Positions 25,892 through 33,422 of a DNA stretch of 64,000 bases are shown piece by piece. Each line of letters starts with the position of its first letter. Position 1 is the stretch's first letter. The notes below the pieces were generated by a model. It did no database searches. It worked only from the letters and a program-made list of their open reading frames with translations, and was not told where the DNA came from. A program made the translations under genes and the position numbers. The stretch is from Candidatus Rhodoblastus alkanivorans (GTDB taxonomy: Bacteria; Pseudomonadota; Alphaproteobacteria; Rhizobiales; Beijerinckiaceae). The DNA lies in the NCBI RefSeq assembly GCF_022760755.1, contig NZ_JAIVFP010000001.1, forward strand, positions 1,406,001 to 1,470,000, written 5' to 3'.

Positions 25892-26869
25892 TCAATATTC
25901 GACTTCGATGCCTTTTGCCTTCGCGACCTCATAGATGGCGTCAAAGGTTCCCGCCGTGTCCCAAGGCGCGTCCGGTGGTTCCTTGCGGAACTCGCGGTAG
26001 GCGCGCTCGACGTTCATGTATAGGCGCGCCGGCGCGCGCCACGAGCCATATGGGCCGAACTCGATTTGTTTCGCGGCGTCAAGCGACGTCAGCCCCGCGT
26101 CGAAACACTTTTTCGACTCGTCGCGGACGTATCGGAGATAAGCCTCCATTTCCGTTACGCCCTCGAGCCCGCAAAGCGGACCGTGGCCCGGAACGATCAC
26201 ATCCGGGTTGAGCTGCTTGATCAGGTCAAGGCACTGGAACCACTTCTCGTATGATCCGGTCCAGCCCATGGGGGTACATTGATTAAAAAGAACGTCGCCC
26301 GCGAACAACACACGTTCCTTTGGGACATGGATGATTGTATCGCCATGCTGATGGCAGGGTCCCACGTGGATCAGGTGGACCTCAATGCCGTTTAGGTCCA
26401 GCTCATAGCGGGCGTCGAAAAGTGTCGTCGGCGGCACCAGCTCAATATTGTCGAAATTGTAATCCTCCAGCAATTGCTGCCCCGCTGCGACAATGCCGGG
26501 GTGGAGCGTCTTGAGCACCAGCCGCGTGAGCAGATGCCCGACGCCATGAAGCAGCTTCTGACTCTCCTTGGGCTCGGCAACTTTTCTCATCTGTTCCGGC
26601 AACGAGCGGTGGCCGATGATCTCGGCGCCATCGAAGAGTTGATTGCCCCAAACATGGTCCGCGTCCTCGTGAGTGTTGATGACGCGCTTGGGCATGGCCG
26701 GCCAGACCCGACCAAACATCTCGATCATCCGACGCGCATGCGGCAAGTCCGACTGTGTGTCGATGACAACGCCGCCCCCCCGATTGATCAGCCCGGAATT
26801 GGCGTCACAAACTCGGTTCTTTTCGTTCAGAACCGCAAAGCAGTTGTCGCTGACCTGCTTCATTTCCAT
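25892..26869 (-). CDS. Metallo-beta-lactamase-fold hydrolase (cytoplasmic)
   Basis: An MBL-fold hydrolase with the metal motif THEDADHVWGN (an HxDxDH variant with Glu in the second place) at about residues 66-76, HQHGDTIIHVP with the second His near 170, the GDVLFNQ Asp near 195, and VPGHGPLCG with the last His near 230. It is 325 aa and has no signal peptide. It heads the three-gene MBL-FAH-CMD operon. Members of this type often hydrolyse lactones or thioesters; the substrate here is unknown. Base composition is lower in GC than the flanking core genes. Confidence 0.85.
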   Translation of the reverse strand: MEMKQVSDNCFAVLNEKNRVCDANSGLINRGGGVVIDTQSDLPHARRMIEMFGRVWPAMPKRVINTHEDADHVWGNQLFDGAEIIGHRSLPEQMRKVAEPKESQKLLHGVGHLLTRLVLKTLHPGIVAAGQQLLEDYNFDNIELVPPTTLFDARYELDLNGIEVHLIHVGPCHQHGDTIIHVPKERVLFAGDVLFNQCTPMGWTGSYEKWFQCLDLIKQLNPDVIVPGHGPLCGLEGVTEMEAYLRYVRDESKKCFDAGLTSLDAAKQIEFGPYGSWRAPARLYMNVERAYREFRKEPPDAPWDTAGTFDAIYEVAKAKGIEVEY

Positions 26870-27118
26870 AAGTTGACTCCATTCGCATGAGCTGAGTGCG
26901 ATTACATCATCAGGGAGAATTAACTTCCATGCGTCAGATCAAGGCTCAATCACTTGCAATGCAGCATTATCAGCCAACAACGGGTTCTTGGCGCATCGAA
27001 TGCCCATGCATGCCGCAGGCGCCGTTATTGGGACTTCTTTTAACATGCCCCTGAGCCTAATCGGAAACGATGGGACTTTGACAAATTGGAGTCGTGACTT
27101 TCTCCGGGAGAAAAAATA

Positions 27119-28186
27119 ATGGTCAAAGTATCGTGCGTGATCGCATCCTTGCTCGTGACCACGGGGGCGATTGTCGCCGTCCCCAGCGCGCAAGCCGCGC
27201 CTTGCCTCATCGTTACATTGACCGGCACGAGCGGTCCACCGCCTTATAACGGCCTGGCTGGCCCTGGTACGCTGGTTCGGTATGGCGACGACGCCAACAA
27301 CTGCAATTCCGTGTTGATGCAGTTTGACGCCGGGCGCGGGACGCTCATGCGATTGTCGCAAGTCGGCGTCCAGGCCACGCAGCTCAACGCCGTATTCTTC
27401 ACGCACATCCACTCCGACCACACCGAAGGCTTTTCCGACATCATTCAGATGCGCTGGATCTTCGGCTCGCCGAAAACGCCGAAACTCGACGTCGTTTGCG
27501 CCGCGGATGCAAAGTCGTCGTCCGGCCCCGACTTGAGCTGCAGCAAATTCGTGGCCCATATCGACGACGCCTACGACCAGTCCGGCGAAACCGCTTACCG
27601 GGCCGCCGAGGCCAAAGGTCTCATAGATCCGGCCGGGCCTGTCGCAGGGTTGAAGGTCAGCACGTTCGAGCCCAAGGACGAACCCCAGGTCGTTTGGACG
27701 TCGGGTGGCGTGAAAGTCAGTGCAATCCGGACGACGCATATACCGGGCTCCGCGGCGTTCCGCGTTGACACGCCGGCCGGCAGTGTTGTGATCGGCGGAG
27801 ATGCGTCCAACGACGTACAGGCGCCGCCTCGCATGACGTCAACGTCGGATGAAGTCGCAAAACTGGCCAAGGGAGCCGACATCCTCGTTCATACGACGAT
27901 TCATCCCGTGCTGTCGCCGGAGCGGGGCGCGAGCACGCCGCCTTCGGTTTACTACCGCCAGAGCAATGCCACTGACCTTGGGGCGATGGCTGAGAAAGAC
28001 GGGATCAAGTACCTCATGCTCACCCATCTGGCGCCTCCTGTCGGGGCGACAATGCAAGGAACCGTGAAGATTCAAGGCGGACCGCTGACCGAGCAGGACT
28101 ACGAAAAGGCCGCCCGAGATGGCGGCTATACAGGTCATGTCGTCGTAGGAACCGATCTGGCAAGCGTCAGATTGCCACCGAAATGA
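27119..28186 (+). CDS. Exported metallo-beta-lactamase-fold hydrolase (RNase Z-like type)
   Basis: A probably periplasmic MBL-fold protein: signal peptide to about residue 27 (ending SAQAAPC), then the TLTGTSGPPPYNGLAGPGT nucleus and the intact metal motif FTHIHSDHTEGF at about 97-108. Further ligands are in THIPGSAAF near 205 and GGDASND near 225, and HLAPP near 305. At 355 aa this resembles exported arylsulfatase- or AHL-lactonase-like relatives of RNase Z. GGGAG lies 8 nt before the start. It diverges from the MBL-FAH-CMD operon across 249 bp, so the two transcription units may share a regulator and a substrate. Confidence 0.85.
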   Translation: MVKVSCVIASLLVTTGAIVAVPSAQAAPCLIVTLTGTSGPPPYNGLAGPGTLVRYGDDANNCNSVLMQFDAGRGTLMRLSQVGVQATQLNAVFFTHIHSDHTEGFSDIIQMRWIFGSPKTPKLDVVCAADAKSSSGPDLSCSKFVAHIDDAYDQSGETAYRAAEAKGLIDPAGPVAGLKVSTFEPKDEPQVVWTSGGVKVSAIRTTHIPGSAAFRVDTPAGSVVIGGDASNDVQAPPRMTSTSDEVAKLAKGADILVHTTIHPVLSPERGASTPPSVYYRQSNATDLGAMAEKDGIKYLMLTHLAPPVGATMQGTVKIQGGPLTEQDYEKAARDGGYTGHVVVGTDLASVRLPPK

Positions 28187-28220
28187 AAGCTGGCCTGCTC
28201 CCGGTGCTGTCGACTTCGGG

Positions 28221-28440
28221 TCAAGCTGATCCCGGCTTCCGGGCGAACTCAACCGCATCGAGATAATTGATGGTCGAGCGGCGGCTGACAGTGGTGCCGA
28301 AACGCTTCATGTGGTCGAACCCGTCTGCCGTGGCTTCGTCTCGCGCGCGGCAGGCACGGCCGCATTTGCGCTCCGCTTTCAGGGACGAGAAGGCGGCGGC
28401 GACAGCCGAATTGTGATCCTGACCAGACGGGTCATAGTCA
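28221..28440 (-). pseudogene. IS3-family transposase (OrfB) C-terminal remnant
   Basis: The minus strand reads NSAVAAAFSSLKAERKCGR, then DEATADGFDHMKRF, then RRSTINYLDAVEFARKPG before a stop. This follows the end of IS3-family integrases (NAVxESFFxSLKxER...RRRHSxxxYLSPxEF). The position of the catalytic Glu is occupied by Ala, and the FYNPRRRHS segment is scrambled, so it is inactive. No upstream part or terminal repeat remains. Confidence 0.6.
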
Positions 28441-28635
28441 TGCGGTGACCGCCCCAGCCCGCCGCCGGGCTCCGCAATATGCGGAGCTCCGCCCGCCGGC
28501 TCCTCAGTAAATCTCCACCACGTCAGTGGACGCTACCCGCCAAGCCGTCGTTCTCGGTCGTCAGGTAAGGGCTCCTTCGAGCCGAATGCCTCATCGTCCG
28601 AGGGCGCCAAACGTGCGATTTTATCGACCAGCAAC

Positions 28636-28751
28636 GAAGCAATCCGCTCTGCGGTCCTGCACGACGGTGGATTGCTTCGCCATAGCTCGGCGCGTGCGCC
28701 GGGCGCTCTTTCAACGGGCGCGCGACGCGCGTCCCATGGCTCGCAATGACG
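28636..28751. repeat. Interspersed palindromic repeat (REP-like)
   Basis: GAAGCAATCC (28636-28645) and GGATTGCTTC (28669-28678) form a 10 bp inverted repeat, followed by a GC-rich segment and TCGCAATGACG (28741-28751). The combination of GGATTGCTTCG and CTCGCAATGACG is typical of mobile intergenic palindromes in many alphaproteobacteria. Confidence 0.55.
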
Positions 28752-28773
28752 GCGTTTTGATGCGGTAAGCGCG

Positions 28774-29004
28774 TCACAGCGGCGCGCCGAAATAATCCTC
28801 CTCATTGCCGCCCCAGGCGAGGTGAAGGCCGCGCGCATTGGCCCAGATCGCCTTTTCCGCCTCGTCGGCCTCGCGATAAGTCAGCTTGCCGTCGGGGTTT
28901 TCCGCCAGCAGCCAGGACTTGCCGTTGCGCAGGAAGCGCTGCAGGCCTTTCATGTCATTGGGACGGACCACGCAACGCGGCTTTTCGTCAACCAGAATGG
29001 TCAT
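28774..29004 (-). CDS. Unknown small protein, last gene of the iscA-nifSV operon
   Basis: Not recognised. It is 76 aa, soluble, with one cysteine (RCVVRPNDM) and a tryptophan-rich sequence (SWLLAENPDG, AIWANARGLHLAWGG). The start at 29004 is the ATG 12 bp after the preceding stop; GTG and TTG codons 6-9 nt earlier are alternatives. It lies on the same strand and in the same tight run as iscA, nifS, nifV and the next small gene, so it should be expressed with them under sigma-54 control. The function may concern nitrogenase cofactor supply, but nothing in the sequence shows this. Confidence 0.65.
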   Translation of the reverse strand: MTILVDEKPRCVVRPNDMKGLQRFLRNGKSWLLAENPDGKLTYREADEAEKAIWANARGLHLAWGGNEEDYFGAPL

Positions 29005-29016
29005 CGGCACCAAGGA

Positions 29017-29256
29017 CTAAAACCCTTCCTTCGGGCTGCCCCAGGGATGGGAGCCGGGGACGAGCTTGGCCTTGATGCCCGCCTTGTCGATGTCGGCTTG
29101 TGTTTTATAAAGCGTCGCCTCGTGGATCAGGGCGCCGGTCTTGGACATCACCGCGACATAGCGCGCGGGCAGGTCCACCTCGCAAGCGTAGCCGCCGCCG
29201 GGATCGTCGGTGCTGCGCAAATCGCCGTTCCAATCAACAAAAAAACCCGCGCTCAT
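29017..29256 (-). CDS. Unknown small protein after nifV
   Basis: Not recognised. It is 79 aa: it begins MSAGFFVDWNGDLRS, has a Gly-rich turn with a cysteine (GGGYACEVDL), then a strand-rich ARYVAVMSKTGALIHEATLY, and ends SHPWGSPKEGF. GAGAGGG lies 5 nt before the ATG at 29256, which is 8 bp after the nifV stop. The reading frame continues upstream only as an antisense-like shadow of nifV. It lies in the nif accessory operon. A carboxylate-rich, possibly metal-interacting beta protein is one reading; the role is unknown. Confidence 0.7.
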   Translation of the reverse strand: MSAGFFVDWNGDLRSTDDPGGGYACEVDLPARYVAVMSKTGALIHEATLYKTQADIDKAGIKAKLVPGSHPWGSPKEGF

Positions 29257-29264
29257 TTGCCCTC

Positions 29265-30422
29265 TCAGACCGTCTCGCTCATTTCGTTCCGCGCCAATTC
29301 CTCGCGCGCCAGCTGGCGGACGCGCGCCTCCGGCACGAGCGATTTTGTGAGCTTGGCGATTGCCTTCACCCGCGCCAGAACCGCGGCGCCGATCGGGCCT
29401 TCCACATTGAGGCCCGCCGCCCCGCACACCGCCTTGATCGCCGCGAGGCCGGAATGTTTGCCGATCACCACCTTGTGGCGGCGCCCGAGCAGGACCGGGT
29501 CGAGTCCCTGATAGGTCCGCACGTCCGACAACAGACCGGCGACATGGATGCCCGATTCATGGGTGAAAATATCGGCCCCGACGATGGGCTTCGCACGTGG
29601 GATGGAATCCCTCGCAGCATGGGCGACGATCCCGGCAAGCCGCTCCAGCCGGGTTAGATCGACGCCCGAGCGGGCGTCGGCGGTGCGCGGCAAAGCGACG
29701 GCGATTTCCTCCAGCGGGGCGTTGCCGGCGCGCTCGCCCAGGCCCAGCACGGTGACGCTCGCATGGCTCGCGCCGGCGCGGATCGCCGCCAGCGTGTTGG
29801 CGGTGGCGAGGCCGAGATCGTTATGGCCGTGGAACTCGATCGCGAGATCGGTCACTTCGCGCAGTTGGCGGATATATTCGTAGGTGGAGAACGGGTCGAG
29901 CAGTCCGAGCGTGTCGGCGAAGCGGAAGCGGAACACGCCGAGCTTTTGCGCCGCGCCCGCGATCAGGCCGATGTCGCGCAGGTCGGCGCGCGAGGAATCC
30001 TCGCCGCCGAGCGCCACTTCCAGGCCTTTTTCGCGGGCGTAGCCGATGACCCGCGTCACGCGCGCCGCGACTTCGTCGGGCTCGCTTTTGAGTTTCACCC
30101 GCATCTGGAGCCGCGACATCGGCGCCGAAATATTGACGTGACTGACGCCCGCGCGCAGCGCCGCATCCACATCGGCCTCGCTGAGCCGGCACCAGGCGGT
30201 GACGCGCGGGCCGCGAATCTCGCTGGCGATGGCGGCGATCGCTTCGACTTCCTCGTCGCCCATTGCCGGGGTGCCGGCCTCGATCTCGTCCGCGCCGGCG
30301 AGCGCCAGTTCGCGGGCGATGGCGAGCTTTTCCGGCAGAGTGAAGACCACGCCCGGCGCCTGTTCGCCGTCGCGCAGGGTCGTGTCGTTGATCTCTATGC
30401 GATGGGAGACGGCGCCGGACAT
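29265..30422 (-). CDS. nifV: Homocitrate synthase NifV
   Basis: Condenses acetyl-CoA with 2-oxoglutarate to homocitrate, the organic ligand of the nitrogenase FeMo cofactor. It has the HMGL-like TIM barrel signature NDTTLRDGEQAPGVVF at residues 12-27, the metal motif FHGHNDLGLATAN near 198-210, and THESGIHVAG near 288. At 385 aa it is of NifV length, shorter than lysine-type homocitrate synthases. GAGGAAG precedes the ATG at 30422; the 99 extra in-frame upstream residues are shadow of nifS. It follows nifS by 7 bp. Confidence 0.94.
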   Translation of the reverse strand: MSGAVSHRIEINDTTLRDGEQAPGVVFTLPEKLAIARELALAGADEIEAGTPAMGDEEVEAIAAIASEIRGPRVTAWCRLSEADVDAALRAGVSHVNISAPMSRLQMRVKLKSEPDEVAARVTRVIGYAREKGLEVALGGEDSSRADLRDIGLIAGAAQKLGVFRFRFADTLGLLDPFSTYEYIRQLREVTDLAIEFHGHNDLGLATANTLAAIRAGASHASVTVLGLGERAGNAPLEEIAVALPRTADARSGVDLTRLERLAGIVAHAARDSIPRAKPIVGADIFTHESGIHVAGLLSDVRTYQGLDPVLLGRRHKVVIGKHSGLAAIKAVCGAAGLNVEGPIGAAVLARVKAIAKLTKSLVPEARVRQLAREELARNEMSETV

Positions 30423-30429
30423 TTCTTCC

Positions 30430-31614
30430 TCACGCGACCTGCGGCGGGCGGACTTCCGCCCACAGCGGCGATTTCTCGCGCACATTCGCGACGATTTCGG
30501 GGAGGGTCGCGAGGACTTTGGCGATGTCCTCCCCGGTGGTTTCGCGCGACAGCGAAAAGCGGATTGCGCCCTGCAAGGCGTAGGGCGGGATGTCGAGCGC
30601 CCGCAGCACATGGCTTGGCTCCATCGAGCCGGAGGCGCAGGCCGAACCCGACGAGGCCGCGACGCCGGCGCGGTCGAGCTTGTGCAGGACCGCCTCGCCG
30701 TCGGCGTAATCGAAGGCAATGTTGCAGGTGTTGGGCAGGCGGTTCGCGCCGCCGCCGTTGACGCGGGTGAGCGGGACCGCCGCGAGCAGGCCGCTTTCGA
30801 GCTTGTCGCGCAGGCTTTTCACGCGCGCCTGATCTTCGGCGAGCGTCTGGCGGGCGCGTTCGGCCGCCGCGCCCAGGCCGACGATTCCCGGCACGTTCTC
30901 GGTGCCGGCGCGCCGGCCGCGCTCCTGCTTGCCGCCGCGAAACAGCGGGCTCAGCTTCACGCCCTTGCGCGCATAAAGCGCGCCGACGCCCTTGGGACCG
31001 TGGATTTTATGGGCGGACAGCGACAAAAGGTCCACTTCCATGTCCTTCAGCGCCATATCGACTTTGCCGAAGGCCTGGACGGCGTCGGTATGGAACAGGG
31101 CGCCGGCGGATTTGGCGAGCTTGGCCAGTTCCACGATCGGGAAAATCTTCCCCGTCTCATTATTGGCCCACATGATCGAGACCAGCGCCGTCTTGTCGGA
31201 CAAGGCGGCGCCAAAAGCGTCGAGATCGAGGTCGCCGTCGGGGCTGACACCGATGTAATGGACCTTGGCGCGGCCGGCGCGCTCGAGATTCTGGCAGACA
31301 TTGAGCACCGCCGGATGTTCGACGGCGCTGGTGACGATTTCGTTGCGTTGGGACGAGGTTTCGATGGCGGAAAAAATCGCGGTGGTGTCGGATTCGGTGC
31401 CGCCGGAGGTGAAGACGACTTCATGGTCGAATTCGGCGCCGAGCAGGGCTTGGACCTGCTTGCGCGCTTCCTTCAGCGCGGGGGCCACGGCAGCGCCATA
31501 GTCATGCGTCGAGGACGCATTCCCGAAGGATTCGGTGAAAAATGGCAGCATGGCCTCGACCACTTGCCGGTCGACGCGCGTGGTGGCGTTGTTGTCGAGA
31601 TAGACGACGGCCAT
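30430..31614 (-). CDS. nifS: Cysteine desulfurase NifS
   Basis: A PLP enzyme that supplies sulfur as enzyme-bound persulfide for nitrogenase Fe-S clusters. It is 394 aa. His100 (VEHPAV) stacks on PLP, Lys203 in SAHKIHGPKG forms the Schiff base, and Cys326 in SSGSACASGS is the persulfide carrier, in the short-loop class I context of NifS/IscS. It lies 12 bp after an IscA-type gene and 7 bp before nifV. The sigma-54 operon context separates it from housekeeping IscS or SufS. Confidence 0.95.
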   Translation of the reverse strand: MAVVYLDNNATTRVDRQVVEAMLPFFTESFGNASSTHDYGAAVAPALKEARKQVQALLGAEFDHEVVFTSGGTESDTTAIFSAIETSSQRNEIVTSAVEHPAVLNVCQNLERAGRAKVHYIGVSPDGDLDLDAFGAALSDKTALVSIMWANNETGKIFPIVELAKLAKSAGALFHTDAVQAFGKVDMALKDMEVDLLSLSAHKIHGPKGVGALYARKGVKLSPLFRGGKQERGRRAGTENVPGIVGLGAAAERARQTLAEDQARVKSLRDKLESGLLAAVPLTRVNGGGANRLPNTCNIAFDYADGEAVLHKLDRAGVAASSGSACASGSMEPSHVLRALDIPPYALQGAIRFSLSRETTGEDIAKVLATLPEIVANVREKSPLWAEVRPPQVA

Positions 31615-31626
31615 GGGCGCGTCTCC

Positions 31627-31947
31627 TCAAGCGAAGGATTTGCCGCAGCCGCACTGGGTCGTGGCGTTGGGATTTTCGAAGACGAAGCCGGATTTCTCCA
31701 GGGAAGAGACAAAATCGACCGTCATTCCCTTGACGAATCCGATCGAGAGCTCGTCGATGAAGAATTTCACGCCGTCGGCCTCGACCACATTGTCGCCGTC
31801 GCGGGTCTCGTTTTCGAGGTCCATCTTATAGGTGAAGCCGGAGCAGCCGCCGGCCTCGACCAGAATCCGCAGGCCGTCCGCCGGCGACGAAGCGGTTTCG
31901 AGAATGGTGCGGGCCGCGTAAATGGCGTTGGGGGTGAGCGTGATCAT
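31627..31947 (-). CDS. iscA: IscA/HesB-type Fe-S carrier (nif-associated)
   Basis: An A-type Fe-S cluster carrier of nif operons (often called IscAnif or HesB). It is 106 aa, with the three ligand cysteines in GGCSGFTYKM and QCGCGKSF, and the typical GLRILVEAG core. The ATG at 31947 has GGAG 7 nt upstream and gives MITLTPNAI, the family N-terminus. It is the first gene of iscA-nifS-nifV-orf79-orf76 and lies 23 nt after the predicted sigma-54 transcription start. Confidence 0.92.
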   Translation of the reverse strand: MITLTPNAIYAARTILETASSPADGLRILVEAGGCSGFTYKMDLENETRDGDNVVEADGVKFFIDELSIGFVKGMTVDFVSSLEKSGFVFENPNATTQCGCGKSFA

Positions 31948-31981
31948 GGCGATCTCCGAAACCGTTTCGTCAATGGTGTCA

Positions 31982-31996
31982 GCAACGATTGTGCCA
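31982..31996 (-). promoter_or_regulatory. Sigma-54 (-24/-12) promoter of iscA-nifSV
   Basis: The minus strand reads TGGCAC-AATCG-TTGC, a perfect match to the core sigma-54 consensus with the correct spacing. Transcription would begin near 31970, 23 nt before the iscA ATG. A NifA-type upstream box lies about 48 bp further upstream. Confidence 0.88.
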
Positions 31997-32036
31997 TTGC
32001 GAAAAGGCCAGGGAATCCGCGGCGCGTGCCTGGTTT

Positions 32037-32052
32037 TGTCGATTTTACGACA
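32037..32052. promoter_or_regulatory. NifA upstream activator sequence
   Basis: TGT-N10-ACA (TGTcgattttacgACA) is a perfect NifA binding motif. It is centred about 75 bp upstream of the predicted iscA transcription start, a workable distance for an enhancer acting on the sigma-54 promoter. Confidence 0.75.
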
Positions 32053-32175
32053 TGGAATGGGGCGTTTTGCCGCCATGGGAAAAAACGCAGGATTCCGACA
32101 TATTGTGCGAGAAAAGCTTCGCCATTAGCTTCTCCCTCGCGTCGAAGGACGACGCGGGCATGAAGGAATAAAACA

Positions 32176-32382
32176 ATGAAACTTTCCGCGCGAAACGTGT
32201 TTGACGGCAAGATCGTCGAGATCAAGAAGGGCGTCACCACCTCCCATGTCCTGATCGACGTGAAGGGCCTGATCTTCACCGCCTCGATCACCAATGAATC
32301 GGTTGAGGAAATGGGTCTGAAGGTCGGCGAATCGGCCAAGGCGATCATCAAGTCGTCCGAGGTTATCGTCGCCGTCGAGTGA
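32176..32382 (+). CDS. mop: Molbindin (Mop, single TOBE domain)
   Basis: A cytoplasmic molybdate/tungstate-binding protein made of one TOBE (Mop) domain. It is 68 aa: the hallmark start KLSARNVFDGKIVEIKKG, the TTSHVLIDVKG strand and the closing SAKAIIKSSEVIVAVE are all present. Such proteins assemble as hexamers and store or buffer molybdate for nitrogenase or other Mo enzymes. GAAGGAA precedes the ATG. It diverges from the NifA-controlled iscA operon across 228 bp and converges on a PBP-like regulator gene with a 15 bp gap. Confidence 0.93.
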   Translation: MKLSARNVFDGKIVEIKKGVTTSHVLIDVKGLIFTASITNESVEEMGLKVGESAKAIIKSSEVIVAVE

Positions 32383-32397
32383 CGGAAGGCGCCTCGA

Positions 32398-33294
32398 TCA
32401 CCTGGCGCCGTTGAAATGGACGGCGCCGTGGTTCGAGACGTCATAACCGCCGAATTCCCTCGCCTTTTCCGCGAATTTCGCGCTGGCGCAGAGCGCCGCG
32501 AGTTTTTGGAACGGCGGGTCGAAAAAGGCTTTGCGCCAGACCAGAAGATCGAACCGCTCCTCGACCATCGGCGCGAAATCCAGATTGAATTGCCGCGCCC
32601 CGGCCTCCAGCCCGAGGCCGACGTCGGCGCGGCCTTGCGCGATCGCGCCGGCGAGATCGAATTCCGAACGCTCGATCGTGTTCACGATATGAAGATCGGC
32701 GCGCGTCATCCCCTCGGCGGCGAGCAGACGGTCGAGCACCAATTCGCTGCCGGCGAGCGCCTGACGCGCCTGGAAGCGTAAGCCGCGCGTCGCCTTGAGG
32801 GTTTCGGGCCGCGTCGTGAGCCCCCGGCGCATGATCAAACCGCGCCGCCGCTGCGCCCATTCGATCGTCACCCAGGGCGCCTGCGCGAATTTCGCGGCGA
32901 CGGCGCCCGTGTTCCAGCCATCGTCTTCGGGAATGTGGAGGCCGGCGAAAGCGCAACCGCCTCTTTCGGCCCGGGCCAAGCCATCCATCGCGCCGTCGAA
33001 AAAGCCGGCGATGCCGGATTGCGACTCGCGCAAGGCCCATTCGAGCAGCGGATCGTGGCCGCCCGCGGCGATCAGCGGCGGCTCCGCGACATTTTCCGCG
33101 CGCCGTTCGGCGGCCTGATCCTCCGCCGGGGCGGCGCGGCTGCCGAGCCAGTCCTCGATCTCCCTGCGCGGGAACAGCAGCTTGCCGGTGACCTTGCGCA
33201 CCGGCAGCGCGCCCTCGGAGACCATGTCATAGATTTTGCGCGGCCTGACCCGCAGCAGCGCCGCGACTTCGCTCGTGGTGTAAAATTCTGTCAT
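32398..33294 (-). CDS. HTH (excisionase-type) regulator fused to a PBP-like domain
   Basis: A probable cytoplasmic DNA-binding sensor. Residues 1-52 form a MerR/excisionase-type HTH (FYTTSEVAALLRVRPRKIYD, then FPRREIEDWLGS). Residues about 75-290 form a PBP-like domain related to the C-terminal part of some molybdopterin-biosynthesis fusions (FAGLHIPE near 118, GADVGLGLEAGA-type segment near 225). It is 298 aa. The location beside mop suggests it senses molybdate, tungstate or molybdopterin and regulates Mo uptake. This is inference; no target genes are in the window. Confidence 0.8.
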   Translation of the reverse strand: MTEFYTTSEVAALLRVRPRKIYDMVSEGALPVRKVTGKLLFPRREIEDWLGSRAAPAEDQAAERRAENVAEPPLIAAGGHDPLLEWALRESQSGIAGFFDGAMDGLARAERGGCAFAGLHIPEDDGWNTGAVAAKFAQAPWVTIEWAQRRRGLIMRRGLTTRPETLKATRGLRFQARQALAGSELVLDRLLAAEGMTRADLHIVNTIERSEFDLAGAIAQGRADVGLGLEAGARQFNLDFAPMVEERFDLLVWRKAFFDPPFQKLAALCASAKFAEKAREFGGYDVSNHGAVHFNGAR

Positions 33295-33372
33295 TTTCTG
33301 CGCTGATTCCGGATTCAGGAAAAGATGACATAAAACACAGGAAAAGACAGAGCAAAGCAGAGCGCAAAGAAA

Positions 33373-33399
33373 AGGCCGGCGCTCGAAAAGCGCCGGCCT
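33373..33399 (-). terminator. Terminator of the gltBD operon
   Basis: A perfect 11 bp stem, AGGCCGGCGCT-N5-AGCGCCGGCCT, is followed on the minus strand by TTTCTTTGC. It lies about 24 bp beyond the gltD stop. Confidence 0.85.
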
Positions 33400-33422
33400 G
33401 ACAGGAAGCGAAAGTTTCGGGT

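Larger units (their letters stand above)
28187..28773. other. Intergenic region with IS remnant and dispersed palindromes
   Basis: No intact gene is present in 587 bp. It contains a decayed IS3-family transposase C-terminus (28221-28440) and an alphaproteobacterial-type interspersed palindrome (28636-28751), both listed separately. Confidence 0.6.

Noticed and set aside
28523..28838. Several 80-100 codon frames on both strands near the REP-like element
   Set aside because: They read through palindromic intergenic DNA, overlap each other and lack ribosome binding sites.
32053..32070. Sigma-54-like GG/GC pairs facing mop on the plus strand
   Set aside because: The GG-GC distances are 8 and 13 bp instead of 10, so they do not form a -24/-12 promoter.
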